DNA of 64,000 nucleotides from Pseudomonas synxantha BG33R (GCF_000263715.2 NZ_CM001514.1:5332498-5396497), one strand, 5' to 3'; shown: positions 26,714 through 38,197, counted from the first letter of the stretch. Notes: a model not told the origin generated them from the sequence alone. A program made the numbers and translations.

Positions 26714-27310
26714 TCATCAATGCCTGGCTTGGCCGGTGCAGTGGTATCGACCTCAGGCCGAACTTGCTGGTCGGAGGACTCTCGCCACCGGCAGCGGTAA
26801 CCACCGTTGCAGCCAGGCTGTGATTACCCTCGGTCAGAGGCGTGGTGGGAGTAAACGACCATTTGCCAGTGGCATCTGAAGTGCTCGTGCCTATCAATAC
26901 ACCGTTATCGTAGATGTTGACGTTCGAGTTAGGTGTTGCCTGACCTATGATGGTTGGTGTGGTGTCGTCAGTGACGCCGCCATTGGTCAGCGCGCCGGTG
27001 ACACTACCCTCGTCATCAATGACTTGGGTGATCGTGATTTCGACCTTGCTTGTGTCGATCGTGAAGTGCGTGTCGTCACTTTTCGGGCTCTGGTTGCCAG
27101 CAGCATCCTCAACCACAGTGCTGAAGCTATGGTCGCCATCGGCAAGCGGGGTGCTTGGAGTGAAGCTCCAGGTACCGTCATCCTTGACCGGTGCGCGGCC
27201 GATCTCGACGCCTTTGTCATAGATGATAACGGTGGTGCCGGGCTCGGCGGTGCCGCTTGCTGTCGGGGTATTGTCGTCAGTGGTGTCGTTATCGTTGATC
27301 GTACCGACAA
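26460..27310. repeat. Near-identical internal repeat of the adhesin, copy A
   Basis: This 851-bp segment matches 28018-28870 with one substitution (26531 area) and two single-base gaps (near 26713 and 26755). It covers the end of one Ig-like super-unit and the start of the next. Copy A carries the two gaps that break the reading frame. Confidence 0.9.
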
Positions 27311-30300
27311 TTGGGCCGACGTCATCAGACAGCGTTTCGGCTGACGCAGCGGGTGCAGTGGTATCGACAATAATTGGATAAATGCCAGTTTCCGGGCTGA
27401 CGTTGCCCGCGCCATTGGTGGTGGTCGCAGTAATGTTGTTGAGACTCTCTTTCAGGTCCTGGGTTAAGTCAACTGACCACTGGCCGTCGGCTTTGACAGT
27501 ACCTGTGCCCACCAACACGCCGTCGGCGTAGACCTTCACCGTTGTACCCGGCTCGCCGGTGCCGCTGATGGTCGGACGTTTATCATCGGTAACGCCGCCT
27601 GGCGATATATTCCCCTGTTTGCTGCCCACATCATCCAGCGCCCCGGTAATGGCAGGCGCAGGCGGTACCCCGCCCGTGATCAGGTTGAAATCGAATGGGT
27701 CGCAAGGCCCGCTGATGTTGCCGGCCAGGTCTTCTGATTTGGCCGTCAGCTCATGCGGACCATTGATCAGAGGCAGGGTTGGGGTAAAACTCCAATCGCC
27801 ATTGGCATCTACCGGCGCACGGCCGATTTCCTTGCCACCGTCGTAGATGATCACGGTGCTGCCAGGCTCGGCAGTGCCCTTGATGTCCGGTTGGGCATCA
27901 TCGGTGATCGAGCCTTTGGCGATAACGCCGGTCTTGTCACCCTGATCGTCGTATACGCTGGTGATCTCGGGTTTGGCCGGCGCTTGAGTATCAATGATGA
28001 CTTTATATGGATCGGACTCTTCACTGGCGTTGCCCGCCGGGTCGGTCACAATAATGGTGAAATCGTGATCGCCATCATTCAGTGGCGGGGTCGGGGTGAA
28101 TTCCCAGCTACCGTCATCTTTGACTGGCGCAGTGCCGATGATGGTGCCATTGTCGATGATGGTCACCGTGTCACCCGGTTGCTGGCCGCCGCCGCTGAGG
28201 GTCGGTGTGGTGTCGTCGGTGGAACCACCCTCTGCAATAGGGCCTTGAATAATGCCGACGTCATCGGACACTTCATCAATGCCTGGCTTGGCCGGTGCAG
28301 TGGTATCGACCTCCAGGCCGAACTTGCTGGTCGGAGGACTCTCGCCACCGGCAGCGGTAACCACCGTTGCAGCCAGGCTGTGATTACCCTCGGTCAGAGG
28401 CGTGGTGGGAGTAAACGACCATTTGCCAGTGGCATCTGAAGTGCTCGTGCCTATCAATACACCGTTATCGTAGATGTTGACGTTCGAGTTAGGTGTTGCC
28501 TGACCTATGATGGTTGGTGTGGTGTCGTCAGTGACGCCGCCATTGGTCAGCGCGCCGGTGACACTACCCTCGTCATCAATGACTTGGGTGATCGTGATTT
28601 CGACCTTGCTTGTGTCGATCGTGAAGTGCGTGTCGTCACTTTTCGGGCTCTGGTTGCCAGCAGCATCCTCAACCACAGTGCTGAAGCTATGGTCGCCATC
28701 GGCAAGCGGGGTGCTTGGAGTGAAGCTCCAGGTACCGTCATCCTTGACCGGTGCGCGGCCGATCTCGACGCCTTTGTCATAGATGATAACGGTGGTGCCG
28801 GGCTCGGCGGTGCCGCTTGCTGTCGGGGTATTGTCGTCAGTGGTGTCGTTATCGTTGATCGTACCGACAACTGGGCCGACGTCGTCCGTCAAGGTTTCGG
28901 CCGCGGCTGCCGGCGGGGTAGTGTCGAGGATCACCGGATAAATACCGGTTTGCAGGCTGAGATTACCTACCGAGTCGACCGTCTGCGCAGTGAGGTTGTT
29001 GAGGTTTTCGTGCAGGTCCGACTTCAACGGAACACTCCACTGGCCGTCGCTGCCAACGGTGCCAGTGCCTACCAGCACACCATCGTTATACACATTGACC
29101 GTAGTGCCAGGCTGGCCGGTGCCCGTGATGGTCGGACGCGTGTCATCGGTGACGCCACCCGGTGCAATGTTGCCTTGCATGCTGCCCACGTCGTCGATCA
29201 CGCCGGTGATTGCCGGTGCGGTTGGAACCCCGCCGGCCAGCAGGTCAAAGTCAAACGGGTCAGACGGCTCGCTGATATTACCGGCCTTGTCTTCAGCTTT
29301 TGCAGTAAGGTCGTGCGGGCCGTTGGCCAGCGGCAGTGTGGGCGTGAATGTCCATTGGCCTACGTCGTCCACCGGCGCACGGCCGATTTCAACACCGTTG
29401 TCGTAGATAATTACAGTGCTGCCAGGCTCCGCGGTACCGGTGATATCCGGTTGGGCATCGTCCGTCAGAGAACCCTGTGCAAGGTTACCGGTCTGGTCGC
29501 CCTGGTCGTCGTACACGCTGGTAATGGCGGGCGCGGCAGGCGCCTGAGTATCTACAACAACCTTGTAAGGATCTGACTCTTCGCTGGCATTGCCGGCAGG
29601 GTCGGTAACAATAATGGTGAAATCATGGTCGCCGTCGGACAGTGCCGGATCAGGTGTATACGACCAATTTCCGCCTTCATCAACAATGACTTCGCCGATT
29701 TGGTTGCCGTTGTCGATGATGGTCACCTTATCGCCAGGCTCCTGGCCGCCACCGCTGAGGGTCGGCGTCGTGTCGTCGGTGTAGCCACCATTTTCGATCG
29801 GACCTTGGATCAAGCCGACGTTATCGTCCACTTCATCGATGCCACCGTTGCCGTCTGCGCCAGGCTTGCCAGGGGCAGTCGTATCGATTTCGAGGTCGAA
29901 CACCGGTGTGGGTGTGCTCTCGCCGCTGGCGGGTGTCACTACCGTGGCCGTGAAACCATGCTGGCCCTCATTCAGCGGAGTAGCCGGGGTGAAAGTCCAC
30001 TGACCATTGGCATCTACCGGCGCGGTGCCGAGTAACACGCCGTTGTCATAGATATTAACTTGAGTATTGGGAGTCGCCTGACCACTAAGGGTCGGCGTGG
30101 TATCGTCGGTGACACCACCGTTTTGCAGCTCGCCAACAATGCTTCCGGCGTCGTCCGTAACGTGCTCGATCTTGACCAGTTCGCCACGGGTATCAACGAC
30201 CAGATCGTAAGGTAATGATGGCAGGCCACGGTTGCCAGACGCATCCACGGCAACCGTAGTGAAGCTGTATTTGCCGTCAGCCAGGGCTGGGTCGGGAGTA

Positions 30301-31346
30301 AATGTCCAATTACCGTCATGATCGACGACGGTAGTGCCGATCTTCTCGCCGTTGGCAAAAACTTCCAGAGTCGAATCCGGCTCTGCGGTGCCTTTTAGCG
30401 TTGGCGTGTTGTCATCCGTGACCCCATCTTGCGCAATCACGCCTTGGTGATCACCGACATCGTCCAGCGCCTCCTTGATCATGGACTGGCCGGGGGCGGT
30501 GATGTCGATGGTGAAATCGAAACCAGGGGAAGGCGCGCTTTGATTGCCTGCCGGATCTTTTTCGACAATCACAACATTGTGATCGCCTTCTGCGAGGGGC
30601 GTTTCCGGTGTGAAGGTCCACTTACCGTCATTATCGACCACGGCCTCACCGATGGCTTTGTCGCCATCCTTGATGATGATGGTGCTGCCAGGTGTACCGG
30701 TGCCGCTGAACGTCGGCGTGGTGTCATCGGTGGTGTCGCCTTTTTCGATCTTTCCGGTCTTGTCGCCGACGTTATCTTCGACCTCGTCCAGCACGGGGAT
30801 TGGCGGGATGAGTGGGTCGTGGTGATGGTCGCCATCTTCGCGATTGTTGGCCCAGATCGCGCCTGCTGCAGCGAGTGCACCCAGCCCCAACAGCGCCGGC
30901 CAAAACCAGCCCATCCCGGTGCCGGCCACCAGATCATCGAAGCCGCTCAGTTGCTCGGCACCCAATACTTGTGGTGATGACACACCGTCAATCAGTAAGG
31001 CGGCTTCGTGATCCTGCTCGGCATCAGAGTCGATGTACTCGTGATAGGCGCCATCTTCTGCAACGCCAACCAATTGGCCCGTAGCATCGAAGAAGCCTTC
31101 GATGATCAATTGCGGCTGGTCAGGGTCAGTCCCTTCCAGCGCAACGTGCAGATCTTTACCTACGCGCTTGATGGTGATGTTTTCCGGGGCGACTCCCTTG
31201 TCGCCTTCAGCGAGGATGTACTTGCCATTGGCAACGGCCTTGATCCGTACAGGTTGACCTTGCGGGTTAGAGCGAAGCTCGGTGGCCTCGGTTATCGTTT
31301 TGCCTTCAACAACAGCGACATTCACTGCTTTTGTATTCACTCTCAT
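26703..31346 (-). CDS. BapA-like giant adhesin, N-terminal part
   Basis: 1,547 codons. The N-terminal ~145 residues form a BapA-prefix-like domain without a Sec signal. A hydrophobic segment follows (about 150-170, WFWPALLGLGALAAAGAIWA). Then come 13 tandem Ig-like domains of about 100 residues, each with TDDTTPT, a YDNG-type turn, GxWxFTP and DxAGNxS. Domains 4-8 and 9-13 repeat as five-domain super-units. The frame ends abnormally in KFGLRSIPLHRPSQALMSVR-stop because of a 1-base deletion relative to the sister repeat. Whole, the protein would be 2,160 residues, exported by the T1SS at 17.3-22.4 kb and used for surface or biofilm adhesion. Confidence 0.9.
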   Translation of the reverse strand: MRVNTKAVNVAVVEGKTITEATELRSNPQGQPVRIKAVANGKYILAEGDKGVAPENITIKRVGKDLHVALEGTDPDQPQLIIEGFFDATGQLVGVAEDGAYHEYIDSDAEQDHEAALLIDGVSSPQVLGAEQLSGFDDLVAGTGMGWFWPALLGLGALAAAGAIWANNREDGDHHHDPLIPPIPVLDEVEDNVGDKTGKIEKGDTTDDTTPTFSGTGTPGSTIIIKDGDKAIGEAVVDNDGKWTFTPETPLAEGDHNVVIVEKDPAGNQSAPSPGFDFTIDITAPGQSMIKEALDDVGDHQGVIAQDGVTDDNTPTLKGTAEPDSTLEVFANGEKIGTTVVDHDGNWTFTPDPALADGKYSFTTVAVDASGNRGLPSLPYDLVVDTRGELVKIEHVTDDAGSIVGELQNGGVTDDTTPTLSGQATPNTQVNIYDNGVLLGTAPVDANGQWTFTPATPLNEGQHGFTATVVTPASGESTPTPVFDLEIDTTAPGKPGADGNGGIDEVDDNVGLIQGPIENGGYTDDTTPTLSGGGQEPGDKVTIIDNGNQIGEVIVDEGGNWSYTPDPALSDGDHDFTIIVTDPAGNASEESDPYKVVVDTQAPAAPAITSVYDDQGDQTGNLAQGSLTDDAQPDITGTAEPGSTVIIYDNGVEIGRAPVDDVGQWTFTPTLPLANGPHDLTAKAEDKAGNISEPSDPFDFDLLAGGVPTAPAITGVIDDVGSMQGNIAPGGVTDDTRPTITGTGQPGTTVNVYNDGVLVGTGTVGSDGQWSVPLKSDLHENLNNLTAQTVDSVGNLSLQTGIYPVILDTTPPAAAAETLTDDVGPVVGTINDNDTTDDNTPTASGTAEPGTTVIIYDKGVEIGRAPVKDDGTWSFTPSTPLADGDHSFSTVVEDAAGNQSPKSDDTHFTIDTSKVEITITQVIDDEGSVTGALTNGGVTDDTTPTIIGQATPNSNVNIYDNGVLIGTSTSDATGKWSFTPTTPLTEGNHSLAATVVTAAGGESPPTSKFGLEVDTTAPAKPGIDEVSDDVGIIQGPIAEGGSTDDTTPTLSGGGQQPGDTVTIIDNGTIIGTAPVKDDGSWEFTPTPPLNDGDHDFTIIVTDPAGNASEESDPYKVIIDTQAPAKPEITSVYDDQGDKTGVIAKGSITDDAQPDIKGTAEPGSTVIIYDGGKEIGRAPVDANGDWSFTPTLPLINGPHELTAKSEDLAGNISGPCDPFDFNLITGGVPPAPAITGALDDVGSKQGNISPGGVTDDKRPTISGTGEPGTTVKVYADGVLVGTGTVKADGQWSVDLTQDLKESLNNITATTTNGAGNVSPETGIYPIIVDTTAPAASAETLSDDVGPIVGTINDNDTTDDNTPTASGTAEPGTTVIIYDKGVEIGRAPVKDDGTWSFTPSTPLADGDHSFSTVVEDAAGNQSPKSDDTHFTIDTSKVEITITQVIDDEGSVTGALTNGGVTDDTTPTIIGQATPNSNVNIYDNGVLIGTSTSDATGKWSFTPTTPLTEGNHSLAATVVTAAGGESPPTSKFGLRSIPLHRPSQALMSVR
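28018..28870. repeat. Near-identical internal repeat of the adhesin, copy B
   Basis: Intact-frame partner of 26460-27310, offset by 1,558-1,560 bp. Outside this block the flanking repeat units are clearly diverged, so the identity points to recent duplication or gene conversion. Confidence 0.9.
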
Positions 31347-31473
31347 GCCTCATTTGACTGGTGGGACGAGGTGTCGCTGTAATCAGCTGCACCACGAATC
31401 AGCCAACGCACGATCTATTGGGATCGCCCGATGGAATGAGGCAATTGTTGAGCGAAGGATTGGCTACATAATA

Positions 31474-31487
31474 TGAGACCTGTCCCA
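31474..31487. promoter_or_regulatory. TGAGAC-N2-GTCCCA palindrome (site 4)
   Basis: TGAGACCTGTCCCA matches 13 of 14 consensus positions. It lies 128 bp upstream of the adhesin start. Confidence 0.65.
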
Positions 31488-31954
31488 AAGGTGAGGCCGG
31501 GCGATGCGATTGAAGCTTTAAAGCTCGCTATATAGTTGTGGGTGAAACAGGCAAGCGCTTCAGCTTTGACGAAGGCTGGTTTGTGGAACCACATATGTAA
31601 GCCTCTATGCTCTATGCAGGTGCAAGCAGCTATAGATTGGCCAATGGTCTGGTCAACGCCGCTGGCGGGCGGTCAACTCAACTGAGGGAAGGCGCTCGCA
31701 CTGGGCGGGAACTAGTACTGAATATTGGAGTGCGGCTGCAACCCAACCTTAAAACCGGCTGGATTCGAGACCTTTCTGCATTAAACACAGTCAAGACCAA
31801 TAGCATCGGCACTCACCCGGACGGCAGCAGGGGAAGTTGGTATGCCGGCGCGGGGATCAGCGGCGAGTTCAAGCGTAACCATCAAGTGTATGGAGACCTT
31901 GCGACCCGCCAAGGCAGTCACAGGAATCGCCCGAGCACCGTAAATGTTGATTAT

Positions 31955-33173
<1,219 letters not shown>

Positions 33174-33188
33174 TATCGCTTTAACTGA

Positions 33189-33621
33189 TAGGCGCCACGG
33201 GATAACCAATCGGTGGGGTTAGATACCTGCCTAAACAGGCAGGGCTACGTTTCTCAGATGTAAAAATGCGGAGCTGTAGTCCTTAATTACAGAAACGTCA
33301 TATGTTATCGATACTTAAATACGGCACCTTAAAGAGCTAAGGCAGACTTACAGCCACTCTGATTGAAATCAATTTGGACACCTTACTACCAGGAAAGAGA
33401 CGGCAACCCTAATAAACTGTACAACATGTATTCACTCCACTTTATCTACCCACTTGAAACAGAGGCTACTTCTGATAATTTCCCATCACATGCTTGAGTC
33501 AGTTGAGTATTAATCAACATGACGGCCAATCACTTTATTAACGATTACGAGCTTAGCCCACAAGAAAGTTCGACTGGCAACAATCGGGCCGCCTTCATAC
33601 TACCCATATATCATAGGAGCG
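33189..33621. other. Non-coding stretch between the autotransporter remnant and the sensor kinase
   Basis: 433 bp. A hairpin CCTGCC-TAAACA-GGCAGG lies at 33226-33243, possibly the terminator of the autotransporter remnant, although it has no T run. The rest is AT-rich with no gene that I can support. Confidence 0.4.
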
Positions 33622-36600
33622 TTAAGGCTCCACGAGATTTTTTAACTTATTGATCGAAACAGTTTGGATTTCTCCAAGCCGATCAGCAAGTTCTCCTACT
33701 TCAGCTAAGTTAATAATCGGCGCGCGACACGCGGCTTCAAGATCGTCACAAGCTTGGATCACATTAAGATCGTTGACGATCCGCGCAGCGCCCTTAATGC
33801 GGTGCGCTATATCGGCAAGAAAGACAGTCTCGCCACGTGGGATGATCGATTGCAGCTCTAATAAATCTTTTTCACCGCTCGATAATGCTTCCTGCAGCAA
33901 TTCCCGAAGGATTACGGGATCGTCGCCGGTAAGCTCCTGCAGCCGCTTCAGCAACGACTGCGAATCGTCCTTTTCTGCTAGATCGTCTGACAGGATTTGC
34001 TGCTTCTCTCCGGTTTGACGCCAATCCGTTAGTAAGCTTGATAACGTACCTAGACTGATCGGCTTGAACAGGCAGTCGTTCATGCCGGCATTGATACACT
34101 TATCCCGCTCTTCCGGCTGCGCGTTTGCGGTAAAACCGAGTATGTGACAGGGCTCACGATTGGATTTGCTTTCATCCTCACGAATTGCACGTGCAAGCTC
34201 ATAACCGTTCATTACCGGCATATTGCAATCTGTTATAACAATATCAAACGGCTCACTGCGCCACATATCCAGCGCGACCAATCCGTCCGGTGCTTCGCGA
34301 ACCAACTGGCCAAGAAAACTAAGTTGCTGCCCGAGCAACAAACGGTTAGCGCCTTGGTCGTCAACGACTAGAACCCTCAAAGCGGTATTTAACTGCTGTT
34401 GACTAACTAGGGTTTGCACCGGTTTTAACTCGACCGGCATCAATATATTGAAAAACAACGACACATCAAGCGTGGTGCCTTTGCCCAAGACGCTGGAAAT
34501 TTCCAGGTGGCCGCCCATCAATTCGCAAAGCGACTTCGAAATGGCAAGTCCCAATCCAGTACCGCCTCTGGAGGACGGCCCGTGGTCGGCCTGAGAGAAC
34601 GGTTGAAACAAGGTGCGCAATTCAACGCTGGAGATTCCTATGCCAGTGTCCTCAACCTTCAAATCAACCTGCAGCCGCTCATCGGCCAGACGCAAGCCGC
34701 GTAATGAAACGCGTACCTCGCCTGTATCAGTAAATTTAATCGCATTTCCGACTAGGTTTGAAAGCACCTGCTGAAAGCGCATTGGGTCAACTAAAACGTC
34801 GCAACTGACATTTGCGTCGATATCGAGGCGCAAGCTCAAGCCTTTCTGACGGGCGAGACCATCAAAAACCCTCGCTACGGACTCCACCAACTCTCTTAGA
34901 TTAGCGCGTTTGGGCGACAGGCTGACATGGCCCGACTCAATACGAACCACGTCCAGAATGTCACCTATTAGCTCCAGAAGCCCTTTGGCAGAGTCGTAGG
35001 CTACTTCAATAGCAGGACGGTCAAAGTGCCCCTGCTCGGCGCGCTTGAGGGTGAGCTCCAGCATGCCAATAACGGCGCTCATCGGGGTCCGTATCTCATG
35101 GCTCATTGTGGCAAGAAACGTCGTTTTGGCTCGGCTTGACTCGTCAGCAAGCTCCTTGGCGGCGCGTAATTTTTCGATCAGTTCACGCCGTTCGCTTATG
35201 TCGATCCACCCGCAAATCACGCCTTTGATGTCACCGGCGGAATCATGAAATGGCTGTATCCAGTGATAAATGACCAGCTTTTTAGCACCGACGTGCAAAG
35301 TCCGATCTACAGCGTAGGGTATGCCTCGCTCAATCACGCAAAGGTAGTCTTCATGAAACTGTAGAGCCTCCTGTCGATTGCGTTTTCCGCTTTCCAATAC
35401 GGTTTTACCTACGACATCAGATGTCGTTAAGCCAAAGGTCTCCAAGTAATTATTATTGCAGGTTAGAAGTTTTCCTTCGCGGTCGCGCACATAAATCGGG
35501 TGTGGAGTGCCGTTGATCAAGGCACCCATGAATTTGAGCTGATCATTTAGCTGCCGCTCAGTATTACGCCGCTCGCGAATCTGTCGGCGGATATAAATAT
35601 TCCACGCCAATGAACATAAAATGATCAGAAAGGCAGCAACGCCTATCTGATAGATCAGTGACTTGTAATCGCGCCACGTTAATCCGGAAAACGCGGCGAT
35701 CGGGCGCCATTGATTTAGGACAGCACCCAACTCATCGGGAGGAATGCTCAACAGAGCCTTGTTGAGGATCGAGATTAGTTCGGTATCGGCACGGCGCGTG
35801 GCGAATGACAAGAACCCCTTGCTGCTGCCTACAATATTGGTGATCTGCAAGCGCTCTTGATACAGGTGAGCAATGTAATAGCGCGCGCTATGCAACGTTG
35901 TAATCATCGCATCCGCTTTGCCATCGTCAACCATGGCCAGCGCCTCAAGGACAGTTCTGCCATCGACGATTTGAATGTCAGGATAGTTGCGCAATATTTC
36001 TCGCTCAGCGGAGCCTACCGGCACGGCAACCCGCTTACCGCGTAGCTCTTGCAAGCTGGCAGGCGGCTGTGAGGTATACGAAGTGACGATGGCTAACGGA
36101 CTTGAAATGAACGGGTGGGTAAAACGCATGCCCGATTCACGCGCAATTGTCGGTGTTAGCAGTGAAAGATCGGCCTTATTGTGGAGCAGGTCGGTGCTTA
36201 ACCCTGAGAAAGTGTCAGTGCGCGTAACCTGGATCTTGAGACCAGTACGACGTTGGATGACTTCGAGCAGGTCCGCCGCTATCCCGCTGAAATTGCCATG
36301 AATATCAAAAAAAGCAAAGGGTGCCTGGTCGTCATTCACTACGAAACGGGTGACCGGGTGTTGGATCAGCCAACGTTCTTCTTCCGGCGAAAGGTCTATC
36401 TTCCGAGAGGTCAATGCGCCACCGCCGCCCGACCATCGCTTAGTAATCTCAGTGTTGTGCGTGTCTACAAGTTCACTCAGAGCCGAATTCACTAAACGGC
36501 GCAACTGCTCATTGTTACGGCGAAACGCGAAGCTGAAGCCACCGGTATCAATCTCTACAAATGAATGCAGCCGCACGTAATTGAAATAATTCAGGTTGAT

Positions 36601-37248
36601 CAGATAGCTGCTGGAGAGCGTGTCGCCCAAGTAGAGATCAACTTTTCCAAAGGCCAGTGCAGCCAAAGCCTGTTCGTCTGAATAATAAGGGATGAACTCA
36701 GCAGCTGGGTATTTTTTATGGAGCTGGCTCAGGGGTAAATAGTCGTCTGCGACAGCAATTCGTAAGCCCTCCATATTTTGAGGTAAAGGACGCCTATCAT
36801 CGGCTCGAATGAAAAGCGCTGGATCAGTTTTAAGGTAAGGCACACTCAGCAGCGTCGAGCCATCAGTTTTTTCAAAGTTGTTAGAGCTGCCCAATAGGTC
36901 AATCTGGCCACTCTCAAGCCCTGTTAGTGCGCTACGTCGGTCCGGATAGGGCTTAACCGCGATCTCAAGATGCAACGCCTGGCCGACCAGGCAGGCTATA
37001 TCGGCATTCACACCTTCATATCGTGATCCGCTTGAGGTCATCGCGTAAGGCGGAAAGTCAGGTTGTGCAACACCCAGCACAATTTGCCTTTTCTCGCGTA
37101 ACCATTCCCAGTCCCTGTCGGATAAAGAAAGATCTATCCCAGCGCAGTCAGACCGGCTGAACAGATGTACCGGTGCGTATGCAGCGGCGACACTAGACGC
37201 CATATTCACCATGATTAAAAAAGCAGCGATTAGTAAAGCTCGAAGCAT
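33622..37248 (-). CDS. BvgS/RocS-type hybrid sensor histidine kinase
   Basis: Unorthodox phosphorelay kinase of 1,208 residues. Signal peptide (about 1-25), two periplasmic SBP_bac_3 (venus-flytrap) domains (about 45-265 and 285-510), one transmembrane helix (about 532-555), PAS domain (about 565-685), HisKA with MSHEIRTP (His about 718), HATPase with N-box NLVGNAIKFTD (about 836) and GGTGLGLAISK (about 902), receiver with phospho-Asp in VITDCNMPVMNG (about 1005), and HPt domain with AHRIKGAAR (His about 1147). The ATG at 37248 is preferred over an upstream TTG. It follows its regulator gene by 87 bp. The set resembles Pseudomonas RocS1-RocA1-RocR (SadSAR) and Bordetella BvgAS-BvgR. Confidence 0.92.
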   Translation of the reverse strand: MLRALLIAAFLIMVNMASSVAAAYAPVHLFSRSDCAGIDLSLSDRDWEWLREKRQIVLGVAQPDFPPYAMTSSGSRYEGVNADIACLVGQALHLEIAVKPYPDRRSALTGLESGQIDLLGSSNNFEKTDGSTLLSVPYLKTDPALFIRADDRRPLPQNMEGLRIAVADDYLPLSQLHKKYPAAEFIPYYSDEQALAALAFGKVDLYLGDTLSSSYLINLNYFNYVRLHSFVEIDTGGFSFAFRRNNEQLRRLVNSALSELVDTHNTEITKRWSGGGGALTSRKIDLSPEEERWLIQHPVTRFVVNDDQAPFAFFDIHGNFSGIAADLLEVIQRRTGLKIQVTRTDTFSGLSTDLLHNKADLSLLTPTIARESGMRFTHPFISSPLAIVTSYTSQPPASLQELRGKRVAVPVGSAEREILRNYPDIQIVDGRTVLEALAMVDDGKADAMITTLHSARYYIAHLYQERLQITNIVGSSKGFLSFATRRADTELISILNKALLSIPPDELGAVLNQWRPIAAFSGLTWRDYKSLIYQIGVAAFLIILCSLAWNIYIRRQIRERRNTERQLNDQLKFMGALINGTPHPIYVRDREGKLLTCNNNYLETFGLTTSDVVGKTVLESGKRNRQEALQFHEDYLCVIERGIPYAVDRTLHVGAKKLVIYHWIQPFHDSAGDIKGVICGWIDISERRELIEKLRAAKELADESSRAKTTFLATMSHEIRTPMSAVIGMLELTLKRAEQGHFDRPAIEVAYDSAKGLLELIGDILDVVRIESGHVSLSPKRANLRELVESVARVFDGLARQKGLSLRLDIDANVSCDVLVDPMRFQQVLSNLVGNAIKFTDTGEVRVSLRGLRLADERLQVDLKVEDTGIGISSVELRTLFQPFSQADHGPSSRGGTGLGLAISKSLCELMGGHLEISSVLGKGTTLDVSLFFNILMPVELKPVQTLVSQQQLNTALRVLVVDDQGANRLLLGQQLSFLGQLVREAPDGLVALDMWRSEPFDIVITDCNMPVMNGYELARAIREDESKSNREPCHILGFTANAQPEERDKCINAGMNDCLFKPISLGTLSSLLTDWRQTGEKQQILSDDLAEKDDSQSLLKRLQELTGDDPVILRELLQEALSSGEKDLLELQSIIPRGETVFLADIAHRIKGAARIVNDLNVIQACDDLEAACRAPIINLAEVGELADRLGEIQTVSINKLKNLVEP

Positions 37249-37335
37249 GGGCAACCTGATCTGTAGTACCTGGAAAAGCCGTTAGGCTTGAAAACAAGTT
37301 GCGACGCTCACAAACCTAGAATAGAAGGTACGCTT

Positions 37336-38019
37336 TTAGAGCGAGCTCTGCGGGCTGTGATGCAACTTGAACAGCTCCGCATCGCCGCGAATCCCAAGTT
37401 TTCTAAACGCAGACTGCTTCTGCCCGCTGATAGTCTTACGGCTCCGGGAGAACTTTTCAGCGATTTGCGTCACCCCCATACCTTCAAGGCAGCAGCGCAA
37501 TACCTCCTTTTCCTTTGGAGATAATAGAGGGTTGTTCAGGAACATGAGACCACCAGCAACTTGCGGCTCGGTACCTGAGACTGGAAGCACATCCAATTCA
37601 AAAGAGGCCTGAGCGGACAGATAAAGCCGGCCCGAGGCTGTAGTGCGAATAGCGGTGATCAGATCGTCGACGGGCTGTGATTTTCCGAAGAAGCCACCCG
37701 CACCTGCACCGATAGCCATATTGATTACCGCCGGCCGCTCTTCGGAAGAAGAAATAAGAATACAGAGCGCAGGATAGTGTTTATGCAGTAGTCGGATGAG
37801 GTTGAGACCGTCCAGCTCACCGTCATGCAATTTGTAGTCCAAAATAAGCAGGTCGATTTCGATTTCTCGTAATGCCCCCAGCAACTCTGCACTACCTGCG
37901 TATATACCGACGACCGCGAATTCAGCCTCGCGCGCAAGGCGCGACTTTAGCGCCAAGCGTATGAGGGAATGATCATCCAAAATAGCAATTCGCAGGGGAT
38001 TGACGATCGACCACTTCAT
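37336..38019 (-). CDS. LuxR/NarL-type response regulator (RocA/BvgA-like)
   Basis: 227 residues: receiver (about 10-130; acidic pair ILDDH, phospho-Asp in LLILDYKL) and LuxR helix-turn-helix (about 160-220, LSPKEKEVLRCCLEGMGVTQIAEKF). The ATG at 38019 follows a GGAGG ribosome site at ideal spacing, so the upstream TTG is rejected. It is first in a regulator-kinase operon and the obvious partner of the adjacent hybrid kinase. It is the best candidate to bind the TGAGAC-N2-GTCTCA sites, since NarL-type proteins bind such short spaced repeats. Confidence 0.92.
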   Translation of the reverse strand: MKWSIVNPLRIAILDDHSLIRLALKSRLAREAEFAVVGIYAGSAELLGALREIEIDLLILDYKLHDGELDGLNLIRLLHKHYPALCILISSSEERPAVINMAIGAGAGGFFGKSQPVDDLITAIRTTASGRLYLSAQASFELDVLPVSGTEPQVAGGLMFLNNPLLSPKEKEVLRCCLEGMGVTQIAEKFSRSRKTISGQKQSAFRKLGIRGDAELFKLHHSPQSSL

Positions 38020-38148
38020 AGTGTCCTCCAAGATGAAAACGCTATGCCGTCATAAGCCAGATGCATAAAACTCTCATGACAGTGGCAAGCAGGATTCTTC
38101 CTACAACCATTTAATACAATTCTGAACTATTTTATCCGGGGACGGAAT

Positions 38149-38162
38149 AGGGAATTGTCTCA
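38149..38162. promoter_or_regulatory. TGAGAC-type half-site (site 6)
   Basis: AGGGAATTGTCTCA keeps only the right arm GTCTCA of the shared motif. It lies about 130 bp upstream of the regulator-kinase operon, the same distance range as the full sites. Confidence 0.4.
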
Positions 38163-38197
38163 AACCCCTTTTGAGTGACGCGTCTTGCGCGGGCATG

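Noticed and set aside
27753..29576. Long plus-strand frames over the adhesin repeats
   Set aside because: They are antisense frames that repeat with the same period as the adhesin domains. No start signals.
26460..30800. Tandem repeats that could suggest a CRISPR array
   Set aside because: The period is about 300 bp and protein-coding, encoding Ig-like domains. There are no short spacers.
30836..30910. Possible LapG-type cleavage motif (AAAG) in the adhesin N-terminus
   Set aside because: The residues lie inside a hydrophobic, membrane-like segment, and no LapD/LapG genes are in the window.
33519..33653. 44-codon plus-strand frame (MTANHFINDYEL...)
   Set aside because: It overlaps the 3' end of the sensor kinase, and there is no ribosome site or family.
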